From assembly GCF_041261205.1 (NCBI RefSeq), contig NZ_JBGCCH010000009.1, positions 1 through 64,000 of the forward strand: a stretch of 64,000 nt of DNA, in the 5' to 3' direction. Under the pieces are notes generated by a model. It did not search any database and was not told the origin of the DNA. It saw only the letters and a program-made list of their open reading frames with translations. Source of the stretch: Catenulispora sp. MAP5-51. Lineage in GTDB: Bacteria > Actinomycetota > Actinomycetes > Streptomycetales > Catenulisporaceae. A program made the translations under genes and the position numbers. Below, in pieces: positions 33,829 through 42,792 of this stretch (position 1 is the stretch's first letter; each line of letters begins with the position of its first letter).

Positions 33829-34812
33829 TCACGTCTTCAGGTGTATCGCCGGCCGTACCAGCTCCGCCGACACCTTGTCGTCCGTCTCGGCGGGCTCGGC
33901 TCCCGCCGAGCCGTCCGGCTGCCGGGGCAGCTGCGCCTCACCGGCCGGCTTCGGTGCCGGGGCGAACACCGGGCGGCCCTGGATGACGCGCTGGACCAGG
34001 AAGCCCAGGGCCAGGGTCACCAGGCCGAACACCGCGTCCAGGACGTAGTGGTTGGCGGTGCCGATGATGACGGCGAAGGTGCAGAAGGGGTAGGCGATGC
34101 CGAGGGCCTTGACCCACTTGCGGCGGGCCAGGTGCGCGATGGTCAGGGCGCACCATGTCGACCAGCCGATGTGCAGGCTCGGCATGGCCGCGTACTCGTT
34201 CGTCGAGGAGCCCAGGCCTGCGACGCCGTCGGACGTCGATGCCGTCTGGCCCCAGGGGTTCAGGAGTTTGAATGTGTCGACGAAGTCGCCGCCCTGGAGG
34301 AGGCGGGGCGGGGCCAGCGAGTAGAAGTAGAAGCCGAACAGGGCGATGAGGGTCATCGCGATCATCACCGTGCGGACCGCGCGATAGCGGTCCGGGAACT
34401 TGAAGTACACCCAGACCAGGACCACGATCGGCACGATGAAGTGCAGGGTGGCGTAGTAGACGTTCATGGAGAACGCCAGCCAGCGGACGCTGTACGCCCA
34501 GTGGTTGAAGGTGTGCTCGAAGTTCAGGCCCAGGTAGTGCTCCAGGCCCAGGATGTCGTGGCCGCGCTGCTGGGCTGCGCTCTCGTGGGCGGGAGCGGCC
34601 AGGCGGGTCAGCGTGTAGAGGTAGTAGCCCAGCGCGATGAGGGCGATCTCCAGCCAGAGTCTCGGCCTGTTGGTCGGTCGGAACTTCTGCGGCAGGATCG
34701 GGCCCGGGATCCAGCTTCGGCGGCCGGAGGCGGCAGCTGGGGCCGTCGATCCGATGTCCTCGGCGCGGGCCGCGGCCTCGGTGGTGCTTTCCAGCGGCTG
34801 TGTCGTCGTCAC
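33829..34812 (-). CDS. PAP2-superfamily membrane phosphatase/transferase
   Basis: The 327-residue protein has about six membrane helices and the PAP2_3 pattern of inositolphosphotransferase/AUR1-like proteins. It has FYFYSLAPPRLL, the active-site MPSLHIGWSTW (phosphate-binding His), and GTANHYVLDAVFGL (second His and Asp). The N-terminus is a soluble tail ending in PRLWLEIALIALGYYLY. It may act on lipid phosphates or phosphoinositides; the exact substrate is unknown. It starts at GTG 34812. Confidence 0.9.
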   Translation of the reverse strand: MTTTQPLESTTEAAARAEDIGSTAPAAASGRRSWIPGPILPQKFRPTNRPRLWLEIALIALGYYLYTLTRLAAPAHESAAQQRGHDILGLEHYLGLNFEHTFNHWAYSVRWLAFSMNVYYATLHFIVPIVVLVWVYFKFPDRYRAVRTVMIAMTLIALFGFYFYSLAPPRLLQGGDFVDTFKLLNPWGQTASTSDGVAGLGSSTNEYAAMPSLHIGWSTWCALTIAHLARRKWVKALGIAYPFCTFAVIIGTANHYVLDAVFGLVTLALGFLVQRVIQGRPVFAPAPKPAGEAQLPRQPDGSAGAEPAETDDKVSAELVRPAIHLKT

Positions 34813-35094
34813 GAGTTCACCCCCATGACAGGCAAGTCTGCCAGGGTACGTGTCGCGTGCGCGTCATACCCCGGGTCCACATTCCGCATCACTCCATGGT
34901 AGGGCTTTGGTGGAGGTCTGCGGCGGTCCCGCCGTAAGGGTCGCTCCGGCGGAGTACGCCAGCCTAACCGGATCCACTGTTTCCCGCGCGTCCTATGGCA
35001 GGTCATCTCCAGCCGTTACGCTCCGCGCCAAGCGTCTGCGCACCCGGTCACAAGGGGCGCGACGTGAGGAATCAGACACGCGAGGAGCCACCTC

Positions 35095-35397
35095 ATGCCC
35101 ATCCCCGTGTATGTCCCCGCGAACGGCGGGCGCTGCGACCACCTGCGACAACTCCGTGAGGCCGAACCGGACTCCGCGGACGAGTGCGGGGAATGTCGTG
35201 CGACCGGCGGTCGCTGGCTGCACCTGCGCGAGTGCCTCGTCTGCGGCCATGTGGGTTGCTGCGACAACTCGCAGAGCCGGCACGCCACCGCGCACTGGCG
35301 TGCCACCGGACACGCGCTGATCCGCTCCCTGGAGCCCGGCGAGGTCTGGGCCTGGTGTTACCCGGACGAGGCGATGCTGCTGCCGGCCGACTGCTGA
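35095..35397 (+). CDS. UBP-type zinc finger protein
   Basis: The 100-residue single-domain protein has the UBP zinc-finger order of Cys and His: CDHL near the N-terminus, CGECRATGGRWLHLRECLVCGHVGCCD, then HATAHWRATGHALI. In eukaryotes the fold binds ubiquitin C-termini; bacterial stand-alone versions are uncharacterised. GAGGAG precedes the ATG. A strong hairpin follows 8 bases after the stop. Confidence 0.93.
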   Translation: MPIPVYVPANGGRCDHLRQLREAEPDSADECGECRATGGRWLHLRECLVCGHVGCCDNSQSRHATAHWRATGHALIRSLEPGEVWAWCYPDEAMLLPADC

Positions 35398-35404
35398 CGC
35401 CGGG

Positions 35405-35456
35405 GGTCCAGTCCGCCGCCTGCCCGTCGGGCAGGTGTCAGGCGGCGGGCTGGACC
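35405..35456 (+). terminator. Long hairpin after the UBP zinc-finger gene
   Basis: The 18-nt arms 35405-35422 and 35439-35456 pair throughout with one T-G wobble. The 16-nt loop can form a further small TGCCCG/CGGGCA stem. No U-tract is present. Confidence 0.75.
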
Positions 35457-35596
35457 GCTGTGGGTCGGTACGAAAACCTTCTCCGCCTGCCGGGGCCGCT
35501 GACGCGTGCTCCGGTGGCCCTGCGCCGTGCCCCGGCTTAGCGTGAGGTCACGGGGCCGCGTTCCTGCGGTCCCGGCAGGCAAGGAGTTGAAAACGT

Positions 35597-35782
35597 ATGG
35601 CGAAGAACAGCCCGGCCAAGGGGCATCACGGACTCGGCGCACGTGGGCAGGGCAAGCTCCTCTACTTCCACACCCGTGTCTCCGACGTGATCCGCCAATC
35701 CAAGGAACAGCTGTTCCGCAAGTACCGCAAGCAACCTGAATACCGGCAGGCGAACGGACACTGGGCGGCCGGCGGCCACTAG
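35597..35782 (+). CDS. Small basic protein, function unknown
   Basis: The 61-residue His/Lys/Arg/Gly-rich protein has HHGLGARGQGKLLYFHTRVSD and SKEQLFRKYRKQ as its main features. AAGGAG lies 10 nt before the ATG. Its stop TAG shares the four bases CTAG at 35779-35782 with the stop of the convergent mannosidase gene. It could be a nucleic-acid-binding protein from its charge. The family is not recognised. Confidence 0.65.
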   Translation: MAKNSPAKGHHGLGARGQGKLLYFHTRVSDVIRQSKEQLFRKYRKQPEYRQANGHWAAGGH

Positions 35783-38577
35783 TCCGGCGAATGTTCCCCC
35801 TGATCTTTTGATGCGCCTTTGGCGATGGTCGAAGCGACCTGCCAGGGGCGCATTTCCATGGTGTGAGTGCTGGTGTGGGTACTGGCGTGGGTGCTGGTGT
35901 GGATGGCACTCGCGGTGCGGATGGTCGCCGTGGTGGGCTTCGGGGTGAGGGCCACCAGGCGCAGTTCCGGGTCCTCGGCGCCGGTGTCGCGGCAGCTGCT
36001 CAGCACCACACCGCGTCCGCCGACCTCGATTCCGCCGGCCGGGACCACCGGGACGCTGCCCGGGTCCTCGTTCCGGCCGGCCACGGTGGTCAGCGGGTGG
36101 CGGTAGCGCTCGGCGGCGTCGAGGAGCCCTGATTCGTGCCACTCGCCGGCGTAGAGGTACAGGGCCAACTCCACCGTACGCGGGCCGCGGCACTGCGCGC
36201 CGGGGGTGGGCAGCTGCGGTCCGGCCGGTTCGGCCCGCCAGGCGTTGTCGTTGCGCGAGAGCAGGCCGACGGAGCGGAGCAGGGTGAGCGCCAGGGTGCG
36301 GCCGTCGTCCACGAGCTCGTATTCGCTGACGTGGTCCAGCAGGACCGCCAGGCCGCCGGCGGCGACCCAGCCGTATGCCGGGAAGGTCGGTAGGGGGCGC
36401 TCGCCGAATCCGCCCTCGGCGTGCAGGGGCCGGCTTACGACGGCGAACTGGCCCTCCGCGTGCGAGTGCGTGGCGGGGCGGGGGAGCGGGAGGTGCAGAC
36501 GGACGCGGTGGTCGTCGCATTGGTTGTCGAAGGCGATGGTGAGGCGGACGAAAGGTTCGCCGTGCCGCAGCTCGATGCGGGTGCTGACCTCGGTGGTGTG
36601 TACCGTCGCGGCGCGGATACCGCTCACCTCGGTGTCGGACGCTGACACCGGCACGCCGTGGGTGGGCCAGTTGAACCAGCGCACTGATTCCAGCGAACCG
36701 GTGAACGGGCCGCTCCAGCGGACCCGGTTCCAGATCTCGTCCGGTGAGCTGACGAGGCGGTCGTGCCCGGGCGGCGCGTAGTTGTACTCGTCGCCGAGGT
36801 CGCCGCCGTCCACGATCGCGCCGAGGCCCGCGGCGTGGGAGCCGTCGGCGGCCAGGACGTCGAGCAGGCCGTCGGAGCGGAGGGCGACGTGCATCAGGCC
36901 GTTGTCGAGATCGGAGAGGGCACGGCGGCCGGCGGCTATGTTCCTCAGCGCCGCGGGCGGCGGGCTTCCGGCGGTGAAGGTGGTGACGGCTGCGAGGGCG
37001 AGCGGGCCGACCTCGATGAGGGCGGCGACCGTGGCGCGCGGCTGTACGCGGACCTCGACCCGCCAGATTTCGACGGCCGCGGCGGCTGCGGCCGCGCGCA
37101 CCTCGGCGACGTCGAACACCAGCGGGGAGGTCGGGGCCAGCTCGAAGGTGATCGTCGCGGCGTCGGGGTCGAGGTGCCAGGCGGCGATCTGGCGGCCGTA
37201 GAGCTCGCGGCCGTGGATCTTGCCCAGGAAGAGGTCGAGGGCGGCGGTGGGGACGAGCTCGTCGGCGATGTTCTCCTCGACGGTGTCGAGGATCTGGTGC
37301 GGCAGCGCTTTGCCCGAGGCGGCGCGCGGGGCGCGGCCGGCCGGGAGGTCGAGCGTCACGACCTCGCGGCGGTGCCGCGCGGAGGGGTTGAACAGCAGAT
37401 GCCCGCCGTCCGGAACGGTTTGCGCGATCGGTCCGAGGACGAGGTCGACCACGCCGCGCCCCAGATCGTCGGCCTCGGCGATGCGCGCCGCGACCTGGTC
37501 GGCGGTGGCGTCGATCCCGCATCCGGTCACGCTGTCGTGGCACGAGGAGTCGACCAGGCGCCGCCACGCCAGATCCAGGAAGGGCCGGCACGCCGAGCGC
37601 GTGCCGTAGAGCGCGGCGATCGGTTCGGCGTAGCGCTCGACGAGGCGCTCGGCGCGGCTCAGGGCCTGCTTGAGGCCGATGCGGGAGGACAGGACGCCGG
37701 GGAGGATGTTGGCCCGGGCGTGGGAGCGCAGCTCGCCATGGATGGTGATGAGGACCGGCGAGGTGTTCGGCTCGTGCGCGGCTGGTTGGTGCTGTGCGGG
37801 CGCCCTGCCGCCGGCGATCGGGATGTCGAAGAACCCTGCGAGGGTGTCCAGGCGGACGCGGAGCGGCTCCCCGGAGGCGCCCTCGACCAGGTCGGCGAGC
37901 CCGTCCACCGGCGCCGAGTGGTCCGTTCCGTACATGCCGAGCAGCGGGCCGTCGGGCTGCCAGCGTCGCAGGGCCTGGACATGCTCCTCGGCCCGTCGGC
38001 GTACCACCGCCGCGTCGGGCTCGCCGAAGACCCCGGCCGCGCCGCCGTATCCGCCTTCCGGGAGGTAGCGCGTGCGCACTGCGGTGCCGTCCGGGGCCGC
38101 CCACCAGAACTCCGTCGTGCGCACGTCTTCCGGGACGCCGCGCCACACGCACGCGTGCTCGATGCCCGCCAGGCGCAGGATCTGGGGCAGCTGCGCCGCG
38201 TGGCCGAACTGGTCCGGCAGATATCCCACGCGCATCGCGCCGCCGAGCTCGTCCGCGCGCCGTGATCCCGTCTCCAGATTGCGGATCAGGTTCTCGCCCG
38301 AGCACAGGAACGAGTCCGCCAGCACCCGCCAGGGGCCCAGCGCCAACTGGCCCCGGCCGGCCAGCTCGCGGACCAGCGCCTCCTGCTCGGGGCGGATCTC
38401 CAGGTAGTCGTCGATCGCGGCGGTCTGGCCGTCGAGGGTGAAGCGGGCGCGGGGGTCGGCGGCGAGCTGGGCCAGCAGCCGGTCCAGGACCGTCACCAGG
38501 CGGAGGCGGAACCGCTGGAAGGGCTGGTACCACTCGCGGTCCCAGTGCGTGTGCGGGACGATGACCAGCTCGTTCAT
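35779..38577 (-). CDS. GH38-family alpha-mannosidase
   Basis: This retaining alpha-mannosidase uses zinc. The 932-residue protein starts MNELVIVPHTHWDREW, with zinc-binding His/Asp at 9-13. LPDQFGHAAQLPQ contains the predicted nucleophile Asp122. Other family segments are WWAAPDGT, YGTDHSAP, ILPGVLSSRIGLKQ and SSCHDSVTGCGID. The C-terminal beta domains are also present (GPFTGSLESVRWFNWPTHGVP). There is no signal peptide, so it should act on imported oligosaccharide. The ATG overlaps the preceding dehydrogenase stop (ATGA), placing it last in the operon. Confidence 0.94.
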   Translation of the reverse strand: MNELVIVPHTHWDREWYQPFQRFRLRLVTVLDRLLAQLAADPRARFTLDGQTAAIDDYLEIRPEQEALVRELAGRGQLALGPWRVLADSFLCSGENLIRNLETGSRRADELGGAMRVGYLPDQFGHAAQLPQILRLAGIEHACVWRGVPEDVRTTEFWWAAPDGTAVRTRYLPEGGYGGAAGVFGEPDAAVVRRRAEEHVQALRRWQPDGPLLGMYGTDHSAPVDGLADLVEGASGEPLRVRLDTLAGFFDIPIAGGRAPAQHQPAAHEPNTSPVLITIHGELRSHARANILPGVLSSRIGLKQALSRAERLVERYAEPIAALYGTRSACRPFLDLAWRRLVDSSCHDSVTGCGIDATADQVAARIAEADDLGRGVVDLVLGPIAQTVPDGGHLLFNPSARHRREVVTLDLPAGRAPRAASGKALPHQILDTVEENIADELVPTAALDLFLGKIHGRELYGRQIAAWHLDPDAATITFELAPTSPLVFDVAEVRAAAAAAAVEIWRVEVRVQPRATVAALIEVGPLALAAVTTFTAGSPPPAALRNIAAGRRALSDLDNGLMHVALRSDGLLDVLAADGSHAAGLGAIVDGGDLGDEYNYAPPGHDRLVSSPDEIWNRVRWSGPFTGSLESVRWFNWPTHGVPVSASDTEVSGIRAATVHTTEVSTRIELRHGEPFVRLTIAFDNQCDDHRVRLHLPLPRPATHSHAEGQFAVVSRPLHAEGGFGERPLPTFPAYGWVAAGGLAVLLDHVSEYELVDDGRTLALTLLRSVGLLSRNDNAWRAEPAGPQLPTPGAQCRGPRTVELALYLYAGEWHESGLLDAAERYRHPLTTVAGRNEDPGSVPVVPAGGIEVGGRGVVLSSCRDTGAEDPELRLVALTPKPTTATIRTASAIHTSTHASTHTSTHTMEMRPWQVASTIAKGASKDQGEHSPD

Positions 38578-39614
38578 GCGGTCTTGCCCAGGGCGCGCAG
38601 TACGTTCAGCGCCGTGCGGATGTCCGCCGTGCCCTCCGCGGCCCCGCTCAGTCCCGGGGTGCCCGCGGTGACCAGTTCGTGGAACGCCATGAGTTCGCGC
38701 TCGAAGCCCGAGTCGGCGCCGAAGAAGTAGGGATTGGTGAAGGACAGGTCGTGGGTGCCGGCTTCGGTGTGCACGCGGACGCGTTCCTCGTATTCGGGAT
38801 AGTCGGGCAGGAAGTGCCAGCGGACCGTGTAGCGGCCGTGCGGGAGCGGGCCGGAGAACTCCAGCGAGCCAGGCTCGCCGTCCCGGGCGCCCCAGGACGC
38901 GGCCGTGTCGACGCCGAGTTCCGCGACGCCGGCCAGCAGGCGGATCAGTGCCACGTCGTGGCACGCGCTGTCGAGCACCGCGCGGTACTCCCAATGTTCG
39001 CGGGCCCCGGTGTGCGTCGGCGCCGGTGCGGGGACCGGAGCCCAGTCCGTCGCCGGGAAGCGCTCGGGCGGATGCAGGACGCTGACATCGATGTGCCGGA
39101 CCGTCGCCGGGTCCAGCGCACTGAGCGCCGCGGTCACCGCGGGGTCGTACTGCTTCATGTAGCCGAGCATCAGCCGGTCGCCGGCGGAGGCGACGAGGGC
39201 GGCCTCGTCGGGGGAGTGCGCGAGGGGCTTCTCGCAGAAGACCGGATAGCCCCGCTTCAAGGCCTCCACGGCCAGCGGCGCGTGCGAGCCGGAGGTCAGC
39301 AGGAGCACCGCGTCGAACTCGCCGCAGCCGAACATGCTCTGGGTGTCGGCGAAGACGCCGGAGCCCGGGACCTGGAGCTGCCGGGCGATGTCGGCCGCGT
39401 AGCCGGGCTGGGAGTCGCAGACGGCCGTGACGGTGAAATGCCGGTCCAGCTTCGCCAGCAGGGGCAGGTGGACGTGCCGCGCCACGTGCCCGAGGCCGAC
39501 CACCGCGACGCGGACGACCGGCCCCGCTGCCGCGCCCGAGGCCGCACTCGCGGCCGGTGCCGGTCCGGTCTCCGTGATCGGGCCGGTTCCGGTTGCCCGA
39601 GGACCGCGCCTCAT
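38574..39614 (-). CDS. Gfo/Idh/MocA-family dehydrogenase
   Basis: The 346-residue NAD(P)-dependent sugar or inositol dehydrogenase-like protein has the Rossmann motif VVGLGHVARHVHLPLL (~38-53) after a ~30-residue Ala/Pro-rich leader. EKPLA is at ~128-132, with the catalytic Lys. The rest matches the family (YMKQYDPA, HDVALIRLL). It overlaps both the TIM-barrel gene upstream and the mannosidase gene downstream by a few bases. Substrate is probably a sugar or inositol derivative from the operon context. Confidence 0.93.
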   Translation of the reverse strand: MRRGPRATGTGPITETGPAPAASAASGAAAGPVVRVAVVGLGHVARHVHLPLLAKLDRHFTVTAVCDSQPGYAADIARQLQVPGSGVFADTQSMFGCGEFDAVLLLTSGSHAPLAVEALKRGYPVFCEKPLAHSPDEAALVASAGDRLMLGYMKQYDPAVTAALSALDPATVRHIDVSVLHPPERFPATDWAPVPAPAPTHTGAREHWEYRAVLDSACHDVALIRLLAGVAELGVDTAASWGARDGEPGSLEFSGPLPHGRYTVRWHFLPDYPEYEERVRVHTEAGTHDLSFTNPYFFGADSGFERELMAFHELVTAGTPGLSGAAEGTADIRTALNVLRALGKTA

Positions 39615-40441
39615 CACACCCCCAGCCCGGCCAGCACCGCGCGGTTGTGCCGCATGTCCCCGATGATCCGACCCAGATCCTGGCTGCCGTCCGGCACGTC
39701 CTGCTCGACCACGATCCACCCCTCGTACTCCAGCGCCCGCAGGGCGTCCAGGAACGCCGCCAGGTCCAGGCGCCCCTCGCCGAGGCGGCAGAAGGTGCCG
39801 TCGGCCAGTGCGTCCTTCACATGGACGTGCCGTACGCGGTTTCCCCACCGGGCCAGCGTCGCCAGCGGGTCGCCGCCGGCGGCCAGCAGGTGCCCGGTGT
39901 CCAGGCACAGCTCCAGTTCCGTCAGCTCCAGCAGCCGGTCGATGTCGTCCGGGCTCTCGATGCTGGTGTCCAGGTGGTGGTGGAACACCGGTTCCAGGCC
40001 GTGCTCGCGGCAGCGCGAGGCGGCGCGATAGGCCTGTCGGACCAGCAGGCCCCAGCCGGCGGCGTCCAGCGGCCCGGACGGCGGGCAGGCCAGTGTCGGC
40101 TTCGGCGCGAAGCTGCTCATGTCCGGGTACCGGTTGCGGGCGCGCAGCAGCCGTGCGGTGTCTTCGAGGGCTGACAGGTCGTCCGCGAAGCCCTCGTGCT
40201 GCCCGAACCTCAGGTCGTGCCAGCCTCCGGCCAGCGCCGGGGCGGAGTCGGGGTCGGCCAGGACTTCGTCCAGATAGCCGTGCGGTCCCAGATCGGTGCC
40301 CTCGTATCCGCAGTCCGCGGCTATTCGGGCGTACTCGGGTGCGCTGATGACCGGGTCGGCGGCTGAGTAGATCCCGAAGTTCACCGGCGCTGTCGCGACC
40401 AACACCGGCCAGGGCCGCGGCCGCGGCCCTGTTTCCGTCAC
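39614..40441 (-). CDS. Sugar phosphate isomerase/epimerase (xylose isomerase-like TIM barrel)
   Basis: The 275-residue TIM-barrel protein has the IolE/IolI/hydroxypyruvate-isomerase-like pattern: NFGIYSAADPVISAPEYARIAADCGYEGTDLGPHGYLDE. It continues with VFHHHLDTSIESPDDIDRLL, ELCLDTGHLLAAGGDP, RHVHVKDA and GWIVVEQDVPDG, which hold the metal-binding Glu, Asp, His and Glu residues. It starts at GTG 40441 in a GTGA overlap with the PHP gene. It probably epimerises or dehydrates a keto-sugar or keto-inositol. Confidence 0.92.
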   Translation of the reverse strand: MTETGPRPRPWPVLVATAPVNFGIYSAADPVISAPEYARIAADCGYEGTDLGPHGYLDEVLADPDSAPALAGGWHDLRFGQHEGFADDLSALEDTARLLRARNRYPDMSSFAPKPTLACPPSGPLDAAGWGLLVRQAYRAASRCREHGLEPVFHHHLDTSIESPDDIDRLLELTELELCLDTGHLLAAGGDPLATLARWGNRVRHVHVKDALADGTFCRLGEGRLDLAAFLDALRALEYEGWIVVEQDVPDGSQDLGRIIGDMRHNRAVLAGLGV

Positions 40442-41670
40442 GCGCACAATGCCACCACCTCGTTGCGCCACGTCTCCAGCCGGTACATGCCCGACTGCCG
40501 GGCCGGGAACGACTGCCGGCCCGCGGTGTCGGCGCGCACCACGACCCGGGTCTCGTCCGGGCGCACCAGGATCAGGCCGTCGGCGTCCAGCGTCGTGATC
40601 TCGTCGCCGCAGCGCAGCACCAGCGGTCCGGTGCGGTCGGCGGAGATGGCGGTGCGGCCCGCGGCGATGCCGGCCAGGATCGCGGGGCTCGAGCACTCCT
40701 CGGCCAGCACCCAGGTGATCGGCGCGCCGAGCGAGGCCGGCGTGCCGCCCGGCTCGTGGAAGTCGCTGCCGCCGACCGGGACGATCGCCGCCGGGTGCCG
40801 CTTCATCCAGGCCAGCGGCCAGCCCCAGGTCCGGTCGAACCAGGACCAGTGCCAGATCTCCGCGATCGAGGGCTGCGTGGTCAGCTGGTGCCGCCAGGCG
40901 CAGTCCCCGGCCAGCGGATGGTTCACCGAGAACAGCGCGCCGGCCTTCTCGGCCTGCTTCATCCACTGCGAGGCCGGGCGCCGGAAGTCGATCCACTCCT
41001 TGGAGCCCCACACGTTCGCGTGGCCCAGGTCGGTCGTGACTTCCTGGCCGGGGATCAGCGTGACGCCGGAAGTCCCGGAAGCCCGCTCCAGAAAGGGGTA
41101 GTGACTGATCGTGTTGTGGTCGGTGACGGCCAGGAAGTCCAGGCCGGTCTCGGCGGCGAGATCGGCCAGGGCGCCGATGGTCAGGGTGCCGTCGCTGTGC
41201 TCGGTGTGCGCGTGCAGGTCCCCGGCGTACCAGCGCATGCCGTCTACCGCCGGGAGCTCCCGGGCCGGCGGCCGTTCCAGGGCCCTGACATGGTGATGGC
41301 GGAGCTGCCGGGCGGCTGTGTCGGCCGGGTCCGCCTGGTCGGAGAACGTGATCTCCAGCGAGTACCGGACGCCCTCGGGCGGGACCCGGTGCAGCCCCAG
41401 CCACACGTGCCAGACCCCGGGCAGGATCTCGCCGGCCAGATAGCCCGGCGTCGACTGCCGGGCCCCGATCGCGAACTCCTGCCGCGCCCCGCCGGACCAC
41501 CCGCGGAAGCCCTCGGGGCCGGCGCAGCCCAGGTCCAGGACGGCGCCGGCGGACCGGTCGTAGTCCAGCCGGACCTCGATCCGCGACACCCCGGGCGGCA
41601 CCTCGAACGGGACCGGCCGCAGCTGCTGCCGCAGCCGGTCCTCCAGCCACCACACGCCGTCCAGCCGCAT
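40438..41670 (-). CDS. CehA/McbA-family PHP metallohydrolase
   Basis: The 410-residue protein has an N-terminal beta-sandwich (~1-145) and a PHP domain starting DLHAHTEHSDG (151-161). TDHNTISH follows, then PGQEVTTDLGHANVWG, VNHPLAGD and GGSDFHEPGG, all metal-ligand motifs. Family members hydrolyse phosphate or carbamate esters. In this operon it may release phosphate from an imported glycoconjugate. TGATG overlap with the ATPase stop fixes the ATG at 41670. Confidence 0.92.
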   Translation of the reverse strand: MRLDGVWWLEDRLRQQLRPVPFEVPPGVSRIEVRLDYDRSAGAVLDLGCAGPEGFRGWSGGARQEFAIGARQSTPGYLAGEILPGVWHVWLGLHRVPPEGVRYSLEITFSDQADPADTAARQLRHHHVRALERPPARELPAVDGMRWYAGDLHAHTEHSDGTLTIGALADLAAETGLDFLAVTDHNTISHYPFLERASGTSGVTLIPGQEVTTDLGHANVWGSKEWIDFRRPASQWMKQAEKAGALFSVNHPLAGDCAWRHQLTTQPSIAEIWHWSWFDRTWGWPLAWMKRHPAAIVPVGGSDFHEPGGTPASLGAPITWVLAEECSSPAILAGIAAGRTAISADRTGPLVLRCGDEITTLDADGLILVRPDETRVVVRADTAGRQSFPARQSGMYRLETWRNEVVALCA

Positions 41671-42764
41671 CAGCCCACCAACTCCCCATCCGCGTACAGC
41701 AGGGTCCGGTCTTTGCGGGGCAACGCCCACAAGGTGGTGCCGGGTTCCGGCTCGTCCTCCTCGGCCACGACGACCTGCACCGCGGTTCCGGAGACGTCCA
41801 GGGTGAGCAGCAGCGAGCTGCCGAGGTTCTCGGCGACCTCTACCGTGCCCTGAAACGCCCCGTCGCACGGATCCGCCGATACGCGGAAGTACTCCGGGCG
41901 CGCCCCAAGGACCACCGGGGCGCGTTCGGCCACGCGCTCCCCGGCCCCGTCAGGCATCGCGATCGCGGAATCTGCGACCAGAACGCGTCCGTCACGGACA
42001 ACCCCCTCCAGCAGGTTCATCGGCGTGGAGCCGATGAAAGAAGCCACAAACGTGTTCGCCGGCCTGCGGTACACCTCGCGAGGAGTCCCGAGCTGGCGGA
42101 TACGGCCGGACTGCATGACCGCGACGCGGTCCGCGAGGGCCAGTGCCTCGGCCTGGTCGTGGGTGACGAAGACCGTGGTGGTGGCGAGCTCGCGTTGCAG
42201 CCGCTTGAGGAACGTCCGCGCCTCCAGCCTGAGACGAGCATCAAGGTTCGAAAGGGGTTCGTCAAAGAGAAAAACGGACGGCTCAGCCGCCGTGGCGCGG
42301 GCCAAGGCCACCCTTTGCTGCTGTCCGCCGGACAAAGCACCCGGTCGGCGCTCCAGCAGGCCCGTGGTGGTCTCGGTTCCGGTCAGGCCGAGTTCGGCGG
42401 CGGCGGCCAGCGCGGCCTCGCGCTGCCGGGCCTTCGGGACCCCTCGGACCCGCAGCGGGTACGCGATGTTCTCCGTGACGGTCATGTGCGGGAAGAGCGC
42501 GTAGTCCTGGAACACCATGGCCACGCCGCGCTTGCCCGGCGGCATGCGCGTCACGTCGGCCTCGCCGATGTGCACCGCGCCGCTGTCCGGCGTCTCCAGC
42601 CCGGCCAGGGTCCGCAGCAGGGTGGTCTTCCCGCAGCCGGAGGGGCCCAGTAGCGCGAAGAACTCCCCGTCCTGGATCGTCAGGTTCAGCGCGTCCAGCG
42701 CGGTGACGACGCCGCCGGTGTCGGCGAAGGTCTTCGTCAGGTCGACCGTTCGGATCCGTACCAT
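41670..42764 (-). CDS. Carbohydrate ABC transporter ATP-binding protein (MalK/UgpC type)
   Basis: The 364-residue ATPase has Walker A GPSGCGKTT, Q-loop VFQDYALFPHM, signature LSGGQQQRVALA, Walker B VFLFDEPLSNLDARLR and the H-loop VTHDQAEALAL. A C-terminal TOBE/OB regulatory domain of the CUT1 group follows. It lies 28 bp after the permease gene. Many actinobacterial sugar importers lack a dedicated ATPase and use MsiK; this one has its own. Confidence 0.96.
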   Translation of the reverse strand: MVRIRTVDLTKTFADTGGVVTALDALNLTIQDGEFFALLGPSGCGKTTLLRTLAGLETPDSGAVHIGEADVTRMPPGKRGVAMVFQDYALFPHMTVTENIAYPLRVRGVPKARQREAALAAAAELGLTGTETTTGLLERRPGALSGGQQQRVALARATAAEPSVFLFDEPLSNLDARLRLEARTFLKRLQRELATTTVFVTHDQAEALALADRVAVMQSGRIRQLGTPREVYRRPANTFVASFIGSTPMNLLEGVVRDGRVLVADSAIAMPDGAGERVAERAPVVLGARPEYFRVSADPCDGAFQGTVEVAENLGSSLLLTLDVSGTAVQVVVAEEDEPEPGTTLWALPRKDRTLLYADGELVG

Positions 42765-42792
42765 TATGAAACCTCTGCCATGAAGCGCTCCT

